Assembly: GCF_003851885.1 (NCBI RefSeq)
Contig: NZ_BHZE01000003.1
Location: 62,001 to 126,000, forward strand
DNA: 64,000 nt
Source of the DNA: Thermaurantimonas aggregans
GTDB taxonomy: Bacteria > Bacteroidota > Bacteroidia > Flavobacteriales > Schleiferiaceae
Direction: 5' to 3'
Part shown: positions 49,697-58,568 of the stretch, one piece after another
How positions within the stretch are numbered: position 1 is the first letter of the stretch
Layout: each line of letters begins with the position of its first letter
Translations under genes and position numbers: made by a program
Notes under the pieces: generated by a model
Database searches by the model: none
The model's input: the letters and a program-made list of their open reading frames with translations, nothing else
Told to the model about the DNA's origin: nothing

Positions 49697-50722
49697 GTGA
49701 AAAAAAAGCTTATTGTTCTCATTTTTAACATAGTCGTCGTCTTTTCTTCTTTTGGTCAAGCATCACGGATCGATCTGTATAGGGTGATGTTTTATAACGT
49801 TGAAAACCTTTTTGACCCAAATGACGACCCTGAGAAGAACGACAACGACTTTACTCCAGAAGGCAACTATCGTTGGACAGAATATCGGTGGAGGGAGAAG
49901 ACGGCCAAGATTGCAAAAGTAATTCGCGCAGTGGGTGAGGGTCAGTTGCCTGCAATTATTGGTTTTTGTGAAATCGAAAATCGATTGGTCTTAAATGAGT
50001 TGTCTCGTCATCCCATCATTCGCGATGGAAAATATCAGGTAGTTCATTATGATTCACCTGATCGCAGGGGGATTGACGTTGGTCTGTTCTACCGCGACGG
50101 AGTTTTTACTCTTCTTTACTCAGAGCCATTGAGAATACAAGTTGATAACAAACCTGATTTCGCAACCCGAGATATCTTATATGTTAAAGGAGTGCTGGCT
50201 GGAGTGGATACCATACACCTTTTTGTAAACCACTGGCCATCGAGATTGGGGGGTGCAGCCACCAGCGAACCTAATAGAATAGCCGCTGCTCGCACACTTC
50301 GCAACAAAGCGGATAGTATAATGACCGTTATTAAAAATGCCAATATCTTAATCATGGGCGATTTTAACGACGAGCCTGAGGATGTCAGTCTGTCAAAAAT
50401 TTTGGGAGCTGAAAAAAAAGAAGACAGAAAAGCTAGCTTAATCAATCTTATGCTCGATATGCCACCGGGTGAGGGGAGCCATCGCTTTCAAGGTCGCTGG
50501 GGATTCTTGGATCAAATCATTGTTTCAAGACCATTGGTAGAGGGGTTAGGAAAATTACAAGTGGCTGAAGGCAAAGCATATGTGTTTAAAGCCGATTTTT
50601 TGCTCGAAGACGACAATCGCTATCCAGGCAAAATGCCTTACAGGCAATTTATCGGTTTTAAATTCAACGGAGGCTATAGCGATCACCTACCTGTGTACGT
50701 AGATGTGACAGCGAAAAAATGA
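49697..50722 (+). CDS. Secreted endonuclease/exonuclease/phosphatase family protein
   Basis: A 341-aa EEP-fold protein with a signal peptide (LIVLIFNIVVVFSSFGQ) and a GTG start at 49697. Family motifs are MFYNVENLFDP near 31, IIGFCEIENR near 90 (metal-binding Glu), HLFVNHWPSRLGG near 178 and ILIMGDFNDEP near 220, with SDHLPVYVDV at the end. It may hydrolyse nucleic acids or phosphoesters outside the cytoplasm. It lies 12 nt past the TPR gene stop and overlaps the next gene frame at 50719-50722. Confidence 0.88.
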   Translation: MKKKLIVLIFNIVVVFSSFGQASRIDLYRVMFYNVENLFDPNDDPEKNDNDFTPEGNYRWTEYRWREKTAKIAKVIRAVGEGQLPAIIGFCEIENRLVLNELSRHPIIRDGKYQVVHYDSPDRRGIDVGLFYRDGVFTLLYSEPLRIQVDNKPDFATRDILYVKGVLAGVDTIHLFVNHWPSRLGGAATSEPNRIAAARTLRNKADSIMTVIKNANILIMGDFNDEPEDVSLSKILGAEKKEDRKASLINLMLDMPPGEGSHRFQGRWGFLDQIIVSRPLVEGLGKLQVAEGKAYVFKADFLLEDDNRYPGKMPYRQFIGFKFNGGYSDHLPVYVDVTAKK

Positions 50723-50772
50723 TTTGTAAAATTGCTTCATTGATGCATTTTTGCCTTAAATACACAAACTTG

Positions 50773-51711
50773 ATGAAATCAGTGACGAAAATTTCCTTTT
50801 TGGTTTTTTCTTTTTTACTTATTCTTACAAGTTGTAAAAGAAAAAGCTCGAATGACGATGCCGTTGGAGATCCTATTCTAAGCCTGCCGATTGAAGAGAA
50901 GACTTTTATACTGCTTACTAATACTTTTGGTCCGAACGATCCGAATGCTGGAGGTGCAGCTGCTCTTTTTCAGCTCTATGCCGACTATTTACCCGGTCGG
51001 ATTTTTATGATGAACATACCCTCACAAGACAATCCAGCATATAAGGCCGGAGTGACAGACAGCATCATGATGACATTTTTTAAAAAACCACCAGTGCCTG
51101 CTTTGCATCTGAATAATGAGTTTGTGGATTTAGATCTGGCTGAAAAAATTGACCTTGTATCAAACCGTGCTCCTAAAGCAGCTGTGAATCACTTGGTAGC
51201 AGATAAAGGCGATTATTACGAAGTAAGAGCTAAGTTGAAAATTTTGGATTTTTTCTACACATCTTCGTTTTATATCACATCTTATTTGCTAGGTGATTTT
51301 GAACCTAAAGATTACGGTGGTGGAGTGAATTTCAGCACACAGCCACTACCCGGAGTTACAGAAATTTCAAATGGAAGGCTCTCTTATGCATTAGACATCA
51401 AATCTTTGAGAGATACCTCTCGAGTGGTGGTGCGCAAGGGGGATCCCGTAATGCACTATCGCGTATTGCTTTCGACTGATTCCCTTGCCTTTGCTCCTGG
51501 TCTTTTGCTCGATACCATCAACATCTTCGGCAGAAGTTTTGACGCGGGCGATATTTTCGGTTTGCAGCAAACACCTTTGAGATTCAAACTACCTAAAACT
51601 CCAGCTTCAGAGGTAGCTGCCAATCTGTATGTAGTAACTTTGGTATTCAGAAAAGAAGACGGAGATCAGCAAATTCGATTGGAAAACTCCTTTCAAACCC
51701 GAATTCGATGA
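50773..51711 (+). CDS. Lipoprotein, possibly Omp28-like
   Basis: A 312-aa lipoprotein. I chose ATG 50773 (MKSVTKISFLVFSFLLILTS then CK), because it places the lipobox correctly; an in-frame ATG at 50719 adds 18 hydrophilic residues. The N-terminal half (FILLTNTFGPNDPNAGGAAA, KKPPVPALHLNNEF) resembles Omp28-type proteins with a thioredoxin-like domain but lacks the CxxC, and the middle VRAKLKILDFFYTSSFYITS fits their beta domain. This is a weak match. It overlaps the M48 gene by ATGA. Confidence 0.55.
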   Translation: MKSVTKISFLVFSFLLILTSCKRKSSNDDAVGDPILSLPIEEKTFILLTNTFGPNDPNAGGAAALFQLYADYLPGRIFMMNIPSQDNPAYKAGVTDSIMMTFFKKPPVPALHLNNEFVDLDLAEKIDLVSNRAPKAAVNHLVADKGDYYEVRAKLKILDFFYTSSFYITSYLLGDFEPKDYGGGVNFSTQPLPGVTEISNGRLSYALDIKSLRDTSRVVVRKGDPVMHYRVLLSTDSLAFAPGLLLDTINIFGRSFDAGDIFGLQQTPLRFKLPKTPASEVAANLYVVTLVFRKEDGDQQIRLENSFQTRIR

Positions 51712-52517
51712 AAATACGCATTATAATAGCTCCAATCTGGATACTTCTTTTAGTTTTCACTACTGTAACTTGTAAAAGAGTGCCTATCACCGGTAGGAAG
51801 CAATTAGCATTCTTACCTGCTTCGGAGCTCAATACTTTGAGCTTTTCACAATATCAACAGATTAAGGAAAAAGAGCAAGTGATTAAAGGCACGCCTGAAG
51901 CCCAGATGATAGAACGCGTAGGGCGTCGTATTCAAAAGGCTGTAGAAGATTATTTGAAAGCCAATGGTCAGTCGCAACTATTAAATGGCTTTGAATGGGA
52001 ATTCATTCTTATAAAAAGCGATGTAATAAATGCCTGGTGTATGCCTGGAGGTAAAGTGGCTTTTTACACGGGCATTCTTCCGATTTGTAAAGATGAAACA
52101 GGCGTAGCAGTGGTAATGGGCCATGAAGTCGCACATGCCATCGCTCAGCACGGCAATGAACGCATGTCGCAAGCTATGCTACAGCAATTTGGAGGAATGG
52201 CGCTCGCAGTGGCACTGCGCGACAAACCAGCTGAGACACAGGCCATCTTCTTAGGAGCGTACGGTGTAGGCACTACTGTAGGTGCTATTCTGCCATTCTC
52301 AAGATTGCATGAAAGTGAGGCTGATCGATTGGGACTAATCTTTATGGCTATGGCGGGATATGATCCGCGAGAAGCTCCAAAATTTTGGGAACGCATGTCG
52401 AAACTGAACGGAGGCCAGAAACCGCCTGAGATTTTAAGCACCCACCCTTCCAACGAACGGAGAATCAGTGATCTAAATGCACAGATTCCTGAAGCATTGA
52501 AATATTACAAACCTTAA
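51708..52517 (+). CDS. M48-family metalloprotease lipoprotein
   Basis: A 269-aa zinc protease of the BepA/LoiP/YggG type. It has a lipidated start (IWILLLVFTTVTC), GHEVAHAIAQHGNER near residue 135 with the HExxH zinc site, and LHESEADRLGLIFMAMAGYD, in which the third zinc ligand Glu lies, near 204. THPSNERRISDLNA closes the domain. It probably works on misfolded outer-membrane proteins in the periplasm. It is coupled to the lipoprotein gene by a 4-nt overlap. Confidence 0.94.
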   Translation: MKIRIIIAPIWILLLVFTTVTCKRVPITGRKQLAFLPASELNTLSFSQYQQIKEKEQVIKGTPEAQMIERVGRRIQKAVEDYLKANGQSQLLNGFEWEFILIKSDVINAWCMPGGKVAFYTGILPICKDETGVAVVMGHEVAHAIAQHGNERMSQAMLQQFGGMALAVALRDKPAETQAIFLGAYGVGTTVGAILPFSRLHESEADRLGLIFMAMAGYDPREAPKFWERMSKLNGGQKPPEILSTHPSNERRISDLNAQIPEALKYYKP

Positions 52518-52530
52518 AATTCAATAGTCG

Positions 52531-53232
52531 TTGAAAATCAAGGATTTTGTTAAAATTTACTCAACAGTGTTGCTCGCACATGTGGCTGCACAAGCAGTGG
52601 CTAAAGATTTTTCACTGCTGTTTTTTACCAAATTGCTCATTCCACTGTCCGTTTTGTTGTACAATTTCTACTTTAATAAAAACACGCTTATAAACATTTT
52701 TCTTTCATCGTCTTACACGTTTTTCCTATTCGGAAATGTACTGATGATGGTAAGTCCGCAGTACGATCCGTGTAGGTTTGATATTCCCATGTTTTCGTAT
52801 TCAACAGCCTTTTTATTTCTAGCTATTCTGCCTTTGATTCGCTCTGAATGGAATACGACCAACGTATTGACGGGACTACTTGTGGCCGTTATTAATGGTT
52901 TTTTGTCTTATCTTTATATTTTAAAAGGTTTACAATCAAACCAGTACATTTTCATCATCTTTGTAGTTAGTTTTGTTTTAATGTCTTTTGCTACTTTTTT
53001 ATACAAAACTGAGGCAAAAAAGAAACTTTATATCACTGGTGGACTTTTTGGATTGTCGATTTCTAATCACTTGTTAGGATTTTGCACATTCCGCGAAAAA
53101 ATACCTTTTTTGGTACCAGTAGCGATGCTGTTTTATGGGTTGAGCTTACTGCTTTTTCTCTTTGGGTATATTGATTTAGATGAACAAGCTATAAATGGAA
53201 CATCAAAATATGACGGCAATTCCAACAGTTGA
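52531..53232 (+). CDS. Polytopic membrane protein, perhaps YhhN-like
   Basis: A 233-aa protein with seven to eight membrane helices. The best start is TTG at 52531 (MKIKDFVKIYSTVLLAHVAA), 13 nt past the M48 gene. Segments LLFFTKLLIPLSVLLYNFYF, TFFLFGNVLMMVSPQYDP and FGLSISNHLLGFCTFREKIP recall the YhhN/TMEM86 lysoplasmalogenase family in topology, but key residues are hard to align by eye. Function is therefore open. It overlaps the next gene by about 20 nt. Confidence 0.5.
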   Translation: MKIKDFVKIYSTVLLAHVAAQAVAKDFSLLFFTKLLIPLSVLLYNFYFNKNTLINIFLSSSYTFFLFGNVLMMVSPQYDPCRFDIPMFSYSTAFLFLAILPLIRSEWNTTNVLTGLLVAVINGFLSYLYILKGLQSNQYIFIIFVVSFVLMSFATFLYKTEAKKKLYITGGLFGLSISNHLLGFCTFREKIPFLVPVAMLFYGLSLLLFLFGYIDLDEQAINGTSKYDGNSNS

Positions 53233-54154
53233 TTTAGCAGAATTTTTATCAAACGACCCATCTCAAAAAGCAGCATTTGTCGAAAAACTGGGCAAGGCAT
53301 ACGAAGAAATCGGTTTCGTAGCCGTAAAAAATCACGGATTGAGCGATGAGCTGCGAGATTTACTGTACGAAAAAGTAAAGGCTTTTTTTGCGCTGCCTGA
53401 AGAAGTCAAGAAAAAATACGAAATCCCTGGATTAGCGGGGCAACGTGGTTACACACCATTTGGCAAGGAGCACGCCAAGGGATTTAATAAAGGTGACTTA
53501 AAAGAGTTTTGGCAGTTTGGTCAATGGGTCACTGAGCCGGTAGAGGGCGAAGTGTATCCAGCAAATGTAGAAGTGACCGAAATTGAAGGATTCAATGAGG
53601 TTGGGCGTGAAGTGTATAAAACGCTTGAAAACACAGGCATACAAATTTTAAGGGCAATTGCGCTGTATTTAGGTTTAGAAGAAAATTACTTCGATCGATA
53701 TGTACACAATGGAAACAGCATCCTTAGGGCTATTCACTACCCGCCTATCACTCAAGAGCCTGAAGATGCTGTGCGCGCTGCCCAACACGAAGACATTAAT
53801 CTGATTACCCTTTTAATGGGTGCTTCCGCTGCAGGGCTTGAGGTACTAAATAAAAAAGGTGAATGGATCGCAGTGACTGCACTGCCAGAACAAATCATTG
53901 TAAATGTAGGCGACATGCTTCAGCGGCTTACAAACAACGTATTGCGCTCTACTACTCATCGTGTTGTCAATCCGCCAAGAGAAGAGTGGCATGAGCCAAG
54001 ATATTCGATCCCGTTTTTTTTACATCCGGTATCGTCAATGCCACTGAATTGTTTACCTCAGTGCATTTCTGCCGATCGGCCTAAGGCTTACGATGACATC
54101 ACTGCCGGAGAATACCTCGATGAGCGCTTACGCGAAATTGGATTGAAGAAATAG
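53210..54154 (+). CDS. 2-oxoglutarate/Fe(II) oxygenase, isopenicillin N synthase family
   Basis: A 314-aa oxygenase. The N-terminal DIOX_N part has IPTVDLAEFL and GFVAVKNHGLSDELRDLLYE. The 2OG-Fe(II) core has the HxD iron ligands in AAQHEDINLITLL near residue 191, the third His in STTHRVVNP near 246, and the 2OG-binding RYSIPFFLHP near 261. Some relatives make ethylene or modify secondary metabolites, but the substrate here is unknown. The ATG at 53210 (MTAIPTVDLAEF) is preferred over one five codons upstream. It is followed after 4 nt by a GT2 gene. Confidence 0.9.
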   Translation: MTAIPTVDLAEFLSNDPSQKAAFVEKLGKAYEEIGFVAVKNHGLSDELRDLLYEKVKAFFALPEEVKKKYEIPGLAGQRGYTPFGKEHAKGFNKGDLKEFWQFGQWVTEPVEGEVYPANVEVTEIEGFNEVGREVYKTLENTGIQILRAIALYLGLEENYFDRYVHNGNSILRAIHYPPITQEPEDAVRAAQHEDINLITLLMGASAAGLEVLNKKGEWIAVTALPEQIIVNVGDMLQRLTNNVLRSTTHRVVNPPREEWHEPRYSIPFFLHPVSSMPLNCLPQCISADRPKAYDDITAGEYLDERLREIGLKK

Positions 54155-54158
54155 CCTG

Positions 54159-55334
54159 ATGTGGCTTCCGGAAGTTTTGTTCTGGGGTTCATTAGCCTCT
54201 GTATTTTACACATATAAAGGCTATAGTTGGCTTTTGAAGGTTTTACCGGCGGAAAAATTTATAGATATACCTACCTGCAAAGACTGGCCAAAGGTAGAAG
54301 TCATCTTTGCGGCACACAACGAAGAGGCAGTGATTGCTTCGAAGCTGCAGTCTCTAATAAAATCGACTTACCCGGCTGAGTTGCTCACTGTGACGGTAGG
54401 CTCAGATGCCTCTACGGATCGCACCGATGAAATTGTAGAAGAATTCAGTAAAAAAAGCTCTATAGCCATTCGCCTAGTGCGCTTTTCAAAGCGCACAGGC
54501 AAGGCGGGCATTATTAATAAACTGGCTACGGACAGTACAGCTGACATTTTGATCTGTACTGACGCAAATATTTTGCATGAAGCAGATTCCATAACAAAGG
54601 CTGTGACCTTACTTACCACGGAACCCAAACTGGGGGCTGTAGGGGGTACTTTGCACTTTGTGGTAAAAAGTGCCGAAGGCATTGCCCTGCAAGAAAACTA
54701 TTATCGAACATGGGAAAATACTGTTCGACACCGTGAGTCAGCCCTATGGCAACTACCGATGGGTTTTGAAGGAGGGTTTTATGCCATTCGCAGGGAACTC
54801 TTCAAACAAATTCCGAAAAACTTCTATATGGAAGATTTTTTTCAAACCCTCCACTTGTATTGCAGTGGCTTTAAGGCGTATTTGCACCCCGAAGTCATCG
54901 GGTATGAAGATGTGAGCACGCTTCCTGAGGAGGAATTTCAACGCAAGAAAAGGATTTCTATAGGTAACTTTCAGAACCTTTTCTACTTTTTCCGTTGTCT
55001 TCATTCAAACATGCGACTGGCCTTCGTCTTTTGGTCGCACAAAGGTTTGAGGTGGATTACACCTCTCCTGCTCCTGATGGCACTGGTTGCTAATTTGTTT
55101 TTAGCACTTTTTACTACAAAAAAACTTTACAGCATCACTCTCCTGATGGCTGGTTTTATTTTATTTTTAAGTCTCTTGGGGAGGATTTTATCAAAAAAGA
55201 AACAAAAATTCGCACTTGCAGTCTTCATCTATCACTTTGTGAATATGAACTTTGCTCTGCTTATAGGACTTATTCAATTTATCAAAGGCGTAAACTCCAA
55301 TGTCTGGCAACCCACCCGCAGAAACCAAGCCTAA
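54159..55334 (+). CDS. Membrane glycosyltransferase, GT2 family
   Basis: A 391-aa enzyme with an N-terminal helix, a GT-A domain ([60 protein letters not shown] and [11 protein letters not shown], a degenerate QxxRW) and three C-terminal helices. It probably adds sugars at the inner membrane face; donor and product are not known. It is the third GT2-type membrane glycosyltransferase of the window. Its 3' end overlaps the ribB start by 35 nt in another frame. Confidence 0.87.
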   Translation: MWLPEVLFWGSLASVFYTYKGYSWLLKVLPAEKFIDIPTCKDWPKVEVIFAAHNEEAVIASKLQSLIKSTYPAELLTVTVGSDASTDRTDEIVEEFSKKSSIAIRLVRFSKRTGKAGIINKLATDSTADILICTDANILHEADSITKAVTLLTTEPKLGAVGGTLHFVVKSAEGIALQENYYRTWENTVRHRESALWQLPMGFEGGFYAIRRELFKQIPKNFYMEDFFQTLHLYCSGFKAYLHPEVIGYEDVSTLPEEEFQRKKRISIGNFQNLFYFFRCLHSNMRLAFVFWSHKGLRWITPLLLLMALVANLFLALFTTKKLYSITLLMAGFILFLSLLGRILSKKKQKFALAVFIYHFVNMNFALLIGLIQFIKGVNSNVWQPTRRNQA

Positions 55335-56445
55335 GCTCAACACGATAGAAGAAGCCATCGAAGACATTCGAAAAGGAAAAATTGTAATCGTGGTGGACGA
55401 TGAAGATCGGGAAAATGAAGGCGACTTTGTAGCAGCTGCTGAGAAGGTAACTCCCGAAATGATCAATTTCATGGCCATACATGGCCGAGGCCTGATTTGT
55501 GTGCCTTTGCTCGACAGCCGATGTGACGAGCTCGACTTACCACCTATGGTTATGCACAATACCGATCCACATCACACGGCTTTTACCATTTCAGTTGATT
55601 TGAAGGGACGGGGAAACACTACGGGTATCTCGGCAGCTGACAGAGCGCGCACCATTCTGGCATTGGTCGATGAAAACAGTAAACCTGAAGATTTCGCCCG
55701 ACCGGGTCACATTTTCCCGCTGCGGGCGCGGCCGGGAGGGGTTTTACGCCGTACGGGTCACACAGAGGCAGCTATTGATTTAGCGCGCTTGGCAGGACTT
55801 AAGCCCGCCGGTGTAATCGTTGAGATTATGAACGACGACGGTACGATGGCTAGACTGCCCCAGTTAATGAAAATTGCTGAGCGATTCGATTTGAAAATCA
55901 TTTCGATCGAAGATCTCGTGGCGTATCGAATGAGGAATGAGTCGCTCATTCAATTGATCGACCACTTTGACATCCAGACCCCCTATGGGCCTTTTCACTT
56001 TTATGCATTTGAACAAACCACAAATCACCAAATACACATGGCTTTAACTATGGGCCAGTGGACAGAAGATGAAACCGTAATGGTTCGCATACATTCAGCC
56101 CTTGCAGGTGCTGATCTGCTTTCGCTCATTTTTGCTGATCCCTCTCAGCAATTGCACAAAGCGCTAAAGCGCATTTCAAAAGAAGGTAAAGGTGCCATTG
56201 TCTATTTAAATCAATCAAACAATCCTTCGCTCAACCTCCTGGATGTGATAAAATATTACAAAGAAAAGTTGGAGCATATCAAACCCTCTTTTACCCGCGA
56301 TGCGCGCGATATAGGCATCGGAGCTCAAATCTTGCGTTTTTTAAAAATTCGAAAAGTCAAACTCTTGACCAACAACCCCATTAAACGCGTGGGCGTAGTC
56401 GGTTATGGGCTCGAAATAGTTGATAATGCAACTTTTGATGCATAA
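55300..56445 (+). CDS. ribB: 3,4-dihydroxy-2-butanone-4-phosphate synthase with degenerate GTP cyclohydrolase II domain
   Basis: A 381-aa fusion. Residues 1-215 are a RibB domain, with [16 protein letters not shown] near 33, [40 protein letters not shown] and [11 protein letters not shown], so the conversion of ribulose 5-phosphate to the riboflavin precursor should work. Residues 220-381 fold as GTP cyclohydrolase II, but the zinc cysteines (SLRCDCGEQL in active enzymes) are replaced by [11 protein letters not shown], and the RQEGRxIGL site by [11 protein letters not shown]. This half is therefore almost certainly inactive and a separate ribA must exist. The start overlaps the GT2 gene by 35 nt. 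Confidence 0.93.
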   Translation: MSGNPPAETKPKLNTIEEAIEDIRKGKIVIVVDDEDRENEGDFVAAAEKVTPEMINFMAIHGRGLICVPLLDSRCDELDLPPMVMHNTDPHHTAFTISVDLKGRGNTTGISAADRARTILALVDENSKPEDFARPGHIFPLRARPGGVLRRTGHTEAAIDLARLAGLKPAGVIVEIMNDDGTMARLPQLMKIAERFDLKIISIEDLVAYRMRNESLIQLIDHFDIQTPYGPFHFYAFEQTTNHQIHMALTMGQWTEDETVMVRIHSALAGADLLSLIFADPSQQLHKALKRISKEGKGAIVYLNQSNNPSLNLLDVIKYYKEKLEHIKPSFTRDARDIGIGAQILRFLKIRKVKLLTNNPIKRVGVVGYGLEIVDNATFDA

Positions 56446-56451
56446 TCACTG

Positions 56452-57228
56452 ATGAGCTGCAAAGTCATTTTTACGGGTACAGGTACATCGCAAGGGATAC
56501 CTGTAATTGGATGCAAGTGTCCAGTTTGTACTTCTCAAAATCCACGTGATCGCAGAACTCGTACCTCGGTGCATGTGATAGTGGGCGACATTCACCTCCA
56601 AGTTGATGTGGGCCCGGACTTTCGGCAGCAAATGTTGGCAAACCAGCTCGATCGGGTTGATGCAGTTCTTCTTACACACGAACACATGGATCATCTGGCT
56701 GGGATTGATGACCTCAGGCCTCTGATTTTCAATCAAAAAAGGCCAATGCCGATCTATGGAACAAGTCGCGTATTAAAAGTCGTACGCCAACAGTTCCCTT
56801 ATGCTTTTGCCTCGGAGGAGGATCGCTATCCGGGAGCTCCAGAGCTAAAAGCAGTGGAGATCGATGGTCAAAAGCCTTTTAAAGTAGAGGGTGTTTCGGT
56901 CATTCCCTTGCCAGTGTTACACGGAAATTGGCCAGTTTTAGGCTTCCGAATGGGAAATTTTAGTTACATCACAGATGCCAATCAGATTCCCAACAGTACA
57001 TATGCTCTTTTACGAGGGTCTGAATATTTGGTGCTCAATGCGCTGCGAAAAGAACCGCATTATTCACATTTTACCCTCGATGAGGCAATCGATGTAGCAA
57101 AGAAAGTAGGGGCGAGGCATACGTTTTTGACTCACATTTCACACGATATGGGGCTTGAGGAAGAAGTAAGTCGCATGCTACCGGCTGGTATATCGCTGGC
57201 TTATGATGGTTTGGTGGTTGAATGTTGA
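56452..57228 (+). CDS. MBL-fold hydrolase, PhnP-like
   Basis: A 258-aa metallo-beta-lactamase-fold protein. The start FTGTGTSQGIPVIGCKCPVC has the PhnP-type GTGTSxGxP and a CxC..C zinc site. The catalytic metal motif LLTHEHMDHLAGIDDLRPL is near 76, and VLHGNWPVLGFRM and HTFLTHISHDMGLEEE supply further His and Asp ligands. Relatives are cyclic phosphodiesterases. The physiological substrate is unknown, as no phosphonate genes are nearby. It lies 6 nt after ribB and ends the plus-strand run. Confidence 0.92.
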   Translation: MSCKVIFTGTGTSQGIPVIGCKCPVCTSQNPRDRRTRTSVHVIVGDIHLQVDVGPDFRQQMLANQLDRVDAVLLTHEHMDHLAGIDDLRPLIFNQKRPMPIYGTSRVLKVVRQQFPYAFASEEDRYPGAPELKAVEIDGQKPFKVEGVSVIPLPVLHGNWPVLGFRMGNFSYITDANQIPNSTYALLRGSEYLVLNALRKEPHYSHFTLDEAIDVAKKVGARHTFLTHISHDMGLEEEVSRMLPAGISLAYDGLVVEC

Positions 57229-57261
57229 GTAAATTTAAATTGAAAAATTATCAGAAATTGT

Positions 57262-57960
57262 TTAGTAACAGCACTCATTCAATGCAAGATACGATGTTCC
57301 TCCGAATAATCTCATCTGTCGCTGAATCCAAGCTGATCTGCGCTGAACATACGGCCCCGGGGGATTTACGCTCCATCGGCGGGGACTAGGAAGTATAGCA
57401 ATGATTTGAGCGGCTTGAGCTGCTGTGAGTTCTGCTGCCGATTTCCTAAAGTATTTGCGAGCTGCTGCCTCTATTCCAAAAGTGTTTTTACCCATTTCAA
57501 CAACATTCAGATATGTGGAAAGAATTTTCTTTTTTGGCCAATAGAGTTCGATCAGAACTGTAAAATAAGCTTCTAAACCTTTGCGTATCCAACTGCGTCC
57601 GGGCCAAAGGAAGAGATTTTTAGCCAATTGCTGACTGATAGTGCTTGCTCCGCGCTTCCGGCGAGTATTGCGCTTGTTATGTTCAATAGCTTTTTCTATG
57701 GCTTTTAAGTCGAATCCTGAATGTTTGAAGAAGTTTTGGTCCTCTGATACTATGGCAGCCAGATAGGCATGTTGGCTGATGTTGCGAGCTTTTACCCAAT
57801 GATACCGAAAGGGGATTCCTTCGCTGTAATGCTCTATGTAGCGAAAGACCATGAGGGGTGTAAAGGGCACAGGCAAAAAACGATATATCCAAACCAAAAT
57901 ATGGGTAATGATAATGAAATAGACGAAAATTCGAAGTAAAACCTTACTCAGCTTCTTCAT
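57262..57960 (-). CDS. mtgA: Monofunctional peptidoglycan glycosyltransferase
   Basis: A 232-aa GT51 enzyme that polymerises lipid II into glycan strands. One N-terminal helix (FVYFIIITHILVWIYRFLPV) anchors it. The active motifs are AAIVSEDQNFFKHSGFDLKA with the catalytic Glu near residue 76, RRKRGASTISQQLAKNLFLW near 97, and KKKILSTYLNVVEMGKNTFG with the second Glu. There is no transpeptidase domain. It overlaps maf by 17 nt, so both cell-wall-growth-linked genes are read from one message. Confidence 0.95.
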   Translation of the reverse strand: MKKLSKVLLRIFVYFIIITHILVWIYRFLPVPFTPLMVFRYIEHYSEGIPFRYHWVKARNISQHAYLAAIVSEDQNFFKHSGFDLKAIEKAIEHNKRNTRRKRGASTISQQLAKNLFLWPGRSWIRKGLEAYFTVLIELYWPKKKILSTYLNVVEMGKNTFGIEAAARKYFRKSAAELTAAQAAQIIAILPSPRRWSVNPPGPYVQRRSAWIQRQMRLFGGTSYLALNECCY

Positions 57961-58561
57961 CTTTCAGATTTCTGATCAGTGCAATGAACTGTTTGAGGTT
58001 TTTGTATACTTCGGCAGTGGGCAGCCCTACTACATTGGTGTAAGAGCCTTTGATTTCCCGCACTTTTACAATGCCTAGCCACTCTTGCATGCCGTAAGAG
58101 CCAGCTTTGTCAAAGGGCTTGTAATCATCTACATAAAATTCAATTTCTTCATCGTTTAATTGCTCAAAGAAGACATCCGTACAAACGGAAAAGGTAGTTT
58201 GCAGTTTGGGATGCGATAGGGTAACACCAGTGTAAACTTGATGCCATTGGCAGGAGAGCTCTCTGAGCATCTCTATAGCTTCTTCTCGCTTGCGTGGTTT
58301 TTCGAGGGGGTGGTCTTTGTGCCAAACGATCGTATCGGCTGTGATAAGAATTTCGTTGGGATGTAGATTTTTGAAATAAGCAAGAGCCTTTTTACGGGAG
58401 AGGTATTCGGGGATTTCTTGTCGAACAAGTTCGGGCGGATAGCTCTCGTCCACGTGCAATTTTACAACTCGATAGGGCAAGTTCATGAGGTAAAGGAGTT
58501 CATGTCTGCGAGGGCTAGCTGACCCAAGTAGTAGTTCGTAATCGAGCAGAATGGATTTCAT
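57944..58561 (-). CDS. maf: Maf-family nucleotide pyrophosphatase
   Basis: A 205-aa Maf protein, which hydrolyses dTTP, UTP or modified NTPs and is linked to septum control. The signature LLGSASPRRHELL is at residues 11-23, with ITADTIVWHKDHPLEKPR near 70, and DKAGSYGMQEWLGIVKVREI near 150 with the conserved Gly-Tyr-Gly region as GSYG. Length is slightly longer than usual at the N-terminus. It lies between mtgA (17-nt overlap) and the UMF1 transporter gene (7-nt gap). Confidence 0.95.
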   Translation of the reverse strand: MKSILLDYELLLGSASPRRHELLYLMNLPYRVVKLHVDESYPPELVRQEIPEYLSRKKALAYFKNLHPNEILITADTIVWHKDHPLEKPRKREEAIEMLRELSCQWHQVYTGVTLSHPKLQTTFSVCTDVFFEQLNDEEIEFYVDDYKPFDKAGSYGMQEWLGIVKVREIKGSYTNVVGLPTAEVYKNLKQFIALIRNLKDEEAE

Positions 58562-58568
58562 AAGGCAG

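Noticed and set aside
55200-55300. FMN riboswitch ahead of ribB
   Set aside because: The ribB start lies inside the upstream glycosyltransferase gene, so there is no leader, and no FMN-element sequence is visible.
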